DNA of 64,000 nucleotides from assembly GCA_032716605.1 (NCBI GenBank), contig CM064545.1:7932141-7996140 (forward strand). Reading direction: 5' to 3'. Below are positions 62,989-64,000 of the stretch, piece after piece. The DNA comes from Paralithodes platypus. Lineage: Eukaryota > Arthropoda > Malacostraca > Decapoda > Lithodidae. The position numbers were made by a program, and so were the translations under genes. Below the pieces are notes generated by a model. The model saw nothing but the letters and a program-made list of their open reading frames with translations. It ran no database searches and was not told the DNA's origin. Positions within the stretch are counted from its first letter, which is position 1. Every line of letters begins with the position of its first letter.

Positions 62989-62993
62989 ATGTG

Positions 62994-64000
62994 CCTGTTT
63001 TTTGTACTTATCTCTCAGTTGCTCACTGGTTGCTGCTCTCTTTCCGACAACTCCAAGTTACACAAATACACACTTTATAACACCGCCATTATTTCTTATA
63101 CTGGTTATATATTCATAGTATCATGTAACGGAATCTCTGTATGTGTCTATGCCCACAGTATTGACAACATACTAGTTTGACCAAATAATACATGGAAGAA
63201 AAAAATGAAGAGATTGTAAAAGGAAAAAGTAATATGTAAAGAAAATACAAAAAATATATATATCAATAAGGAAACCCCCGACTCAGAACTTTGACTTCAT
63301 TAAAGAGAACATTAATACACTAACCATAACGAACAAATAACCACATTTAAGTACAATGACACCATGCCCATATGTTTTAGCATTCATTAGACTAGTTAAT
63401 ATAGATTGAGAAGGACCTGTGTAAGGCAAGAAGTAATTTGAGAATTATGCTAGATATTTAAACTGTAGATATTTTTTAAACTGAAGAACAACGCATTACT
63501 ATACCAATAAGAAGTGAAAATGCGTTCATCATACTTAGAGATTAAAGCCGAATTATAGATTGGATCATAATAATCCTCCAGCAATAATCGTCTTACTATT
63601 TTAAATCGGCCATTTGAGTATATATACTTTAAGTGTTCGTAGTGTTGCATTTAAATCCTCCCAGTTTGAAGGAAGTGGCACAAGAAAGAGTGAGAAAGGG
63701 AGGGAAAGAGGAAGAGATGAGACAGCTAGAACAAGATTTCTCAGTAAAGCACATATATCTCATCATGCACGGAAACCAGAACAAAAGCCTTATTATTTCG
63801 TCCTGTCTGCAGCCGATCTGATCAATGACCATACTTGACCCACGGCCGATTTGTTTCACGGCGAATAGGGGCAGAGTCAATATCCTATCAATATTGGCAT
63901 ACGTCACCTTGCGCATTGGTTTGCATTAATTTTGGTTTGTGTATGTATTTGTTTGAGACCCATATGGTGTGTGGCCATTATCGGCGGAGTAATCGCATGT
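62994..64000. other. No recognisable feature
   Basis: AT-rich flank of the BEL element. Small open frames only; nothing with a recognisable domain. Confidence 0.5.

Overview
The window reads as a stretch of a repeat-rich metazoan nuclear genome, most probably a decapod crustacean. That is inferred from the mixture of elements: DIRS1-type tyrosine-recombinase retrotransposons, a jockey/BS-like LINE whose C-terminal reverse transcriptase resembles copies that are very common in crab and shrimp assemblies, a BEL/Pao element, a Tc1-like transposon, long (AT)n tracts, tRNA-derived SINEs and TTAA-flanked MITEs. Nothing bacterial is present. Apart from one intronless cold-shock-domain reading frame at 21.1-22.0 kb, I see no host gene, and nearly every coding sequence belongs to a mobile element and carries lesions.

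Layout. 0-1.7 kb: low-complexity DNA, a LINE 3' tail and a dispersed AT-linked repeat. 1.75-19.4 kb: a large DIRS-type element (called C, plus strand) with an inverted terminal repeat at each side. Its gag is split by a second DIRS-type element (B, minus-strand gag, 3.76-12.09 kb) that has its own near-identical inverted terminal repeats and a palindromic internal complementary region. C retains gag, RT, RNase H and tyrosine recombinase, all decayed, and a LINE tail is inserted in its RNase H. 19.4-22.1 kb: a LINE RT fragment, a 155-bp-armed inverted repeat around a Penelope-like GIY-YIG remnant, a TATA box and the cold-shock-domain ORF followed by an acidic ORF. 22.3-27.4 kb: AT repeats, a SINE, two TTAA-type TIR elements (one with a palindromic element inserted), and a 24-copy 26-bp minisatellite.

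28.1-33.4 kb: an LTR-type element with gag, a canonical UUUAAAC -1 frameshift site and a protease-integrase polyprotein, but no reverse transcriptase. 33.4-41.2 kb: MITEs, a second 26-bp minisatellite (with a 338-bp higher-order period), a degenerate Tc1 transposase, LINE and SINE pieces. 41.2-45.1 kb: mostly AT-rich DNA without genes. 45.16-62.99 kb: a BEL/Pao element on the minus strand, bounded by 783-bp LTRs and a 5-bp target duplication. It holds an SGNH/GDSL-hydrolase-like reading frame in its 5' leader and is split by a complete Ty3/Gypsy element (51.79-61.23 kb, 1.85-kb LTRs, 4-bp target duplication). In that Gypsy element the pol order is PR-IN-RT-RNase H, i.e. integrase precedes RT as in Gmr1-like elements, and its capsid looks SCAN-like. 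63.0-64.0 kb: nothing recognisable.

Nesting gives a relative history: DIRS C is older than DIRS B and older than the LINE tail inside it; BEL is older than the Gmr1-like element and than the SINEs inside it. The most interesting items are the Gmr1-like domain order, the SGNH frame inside a BEL element, the RT-less gag/PR/IN element with an intact-looking frameshift signal, and the cold-shock-domain ORF with its palindrome-bearing promoter region. All family assignments were made by eye from motifs; no database search was run.
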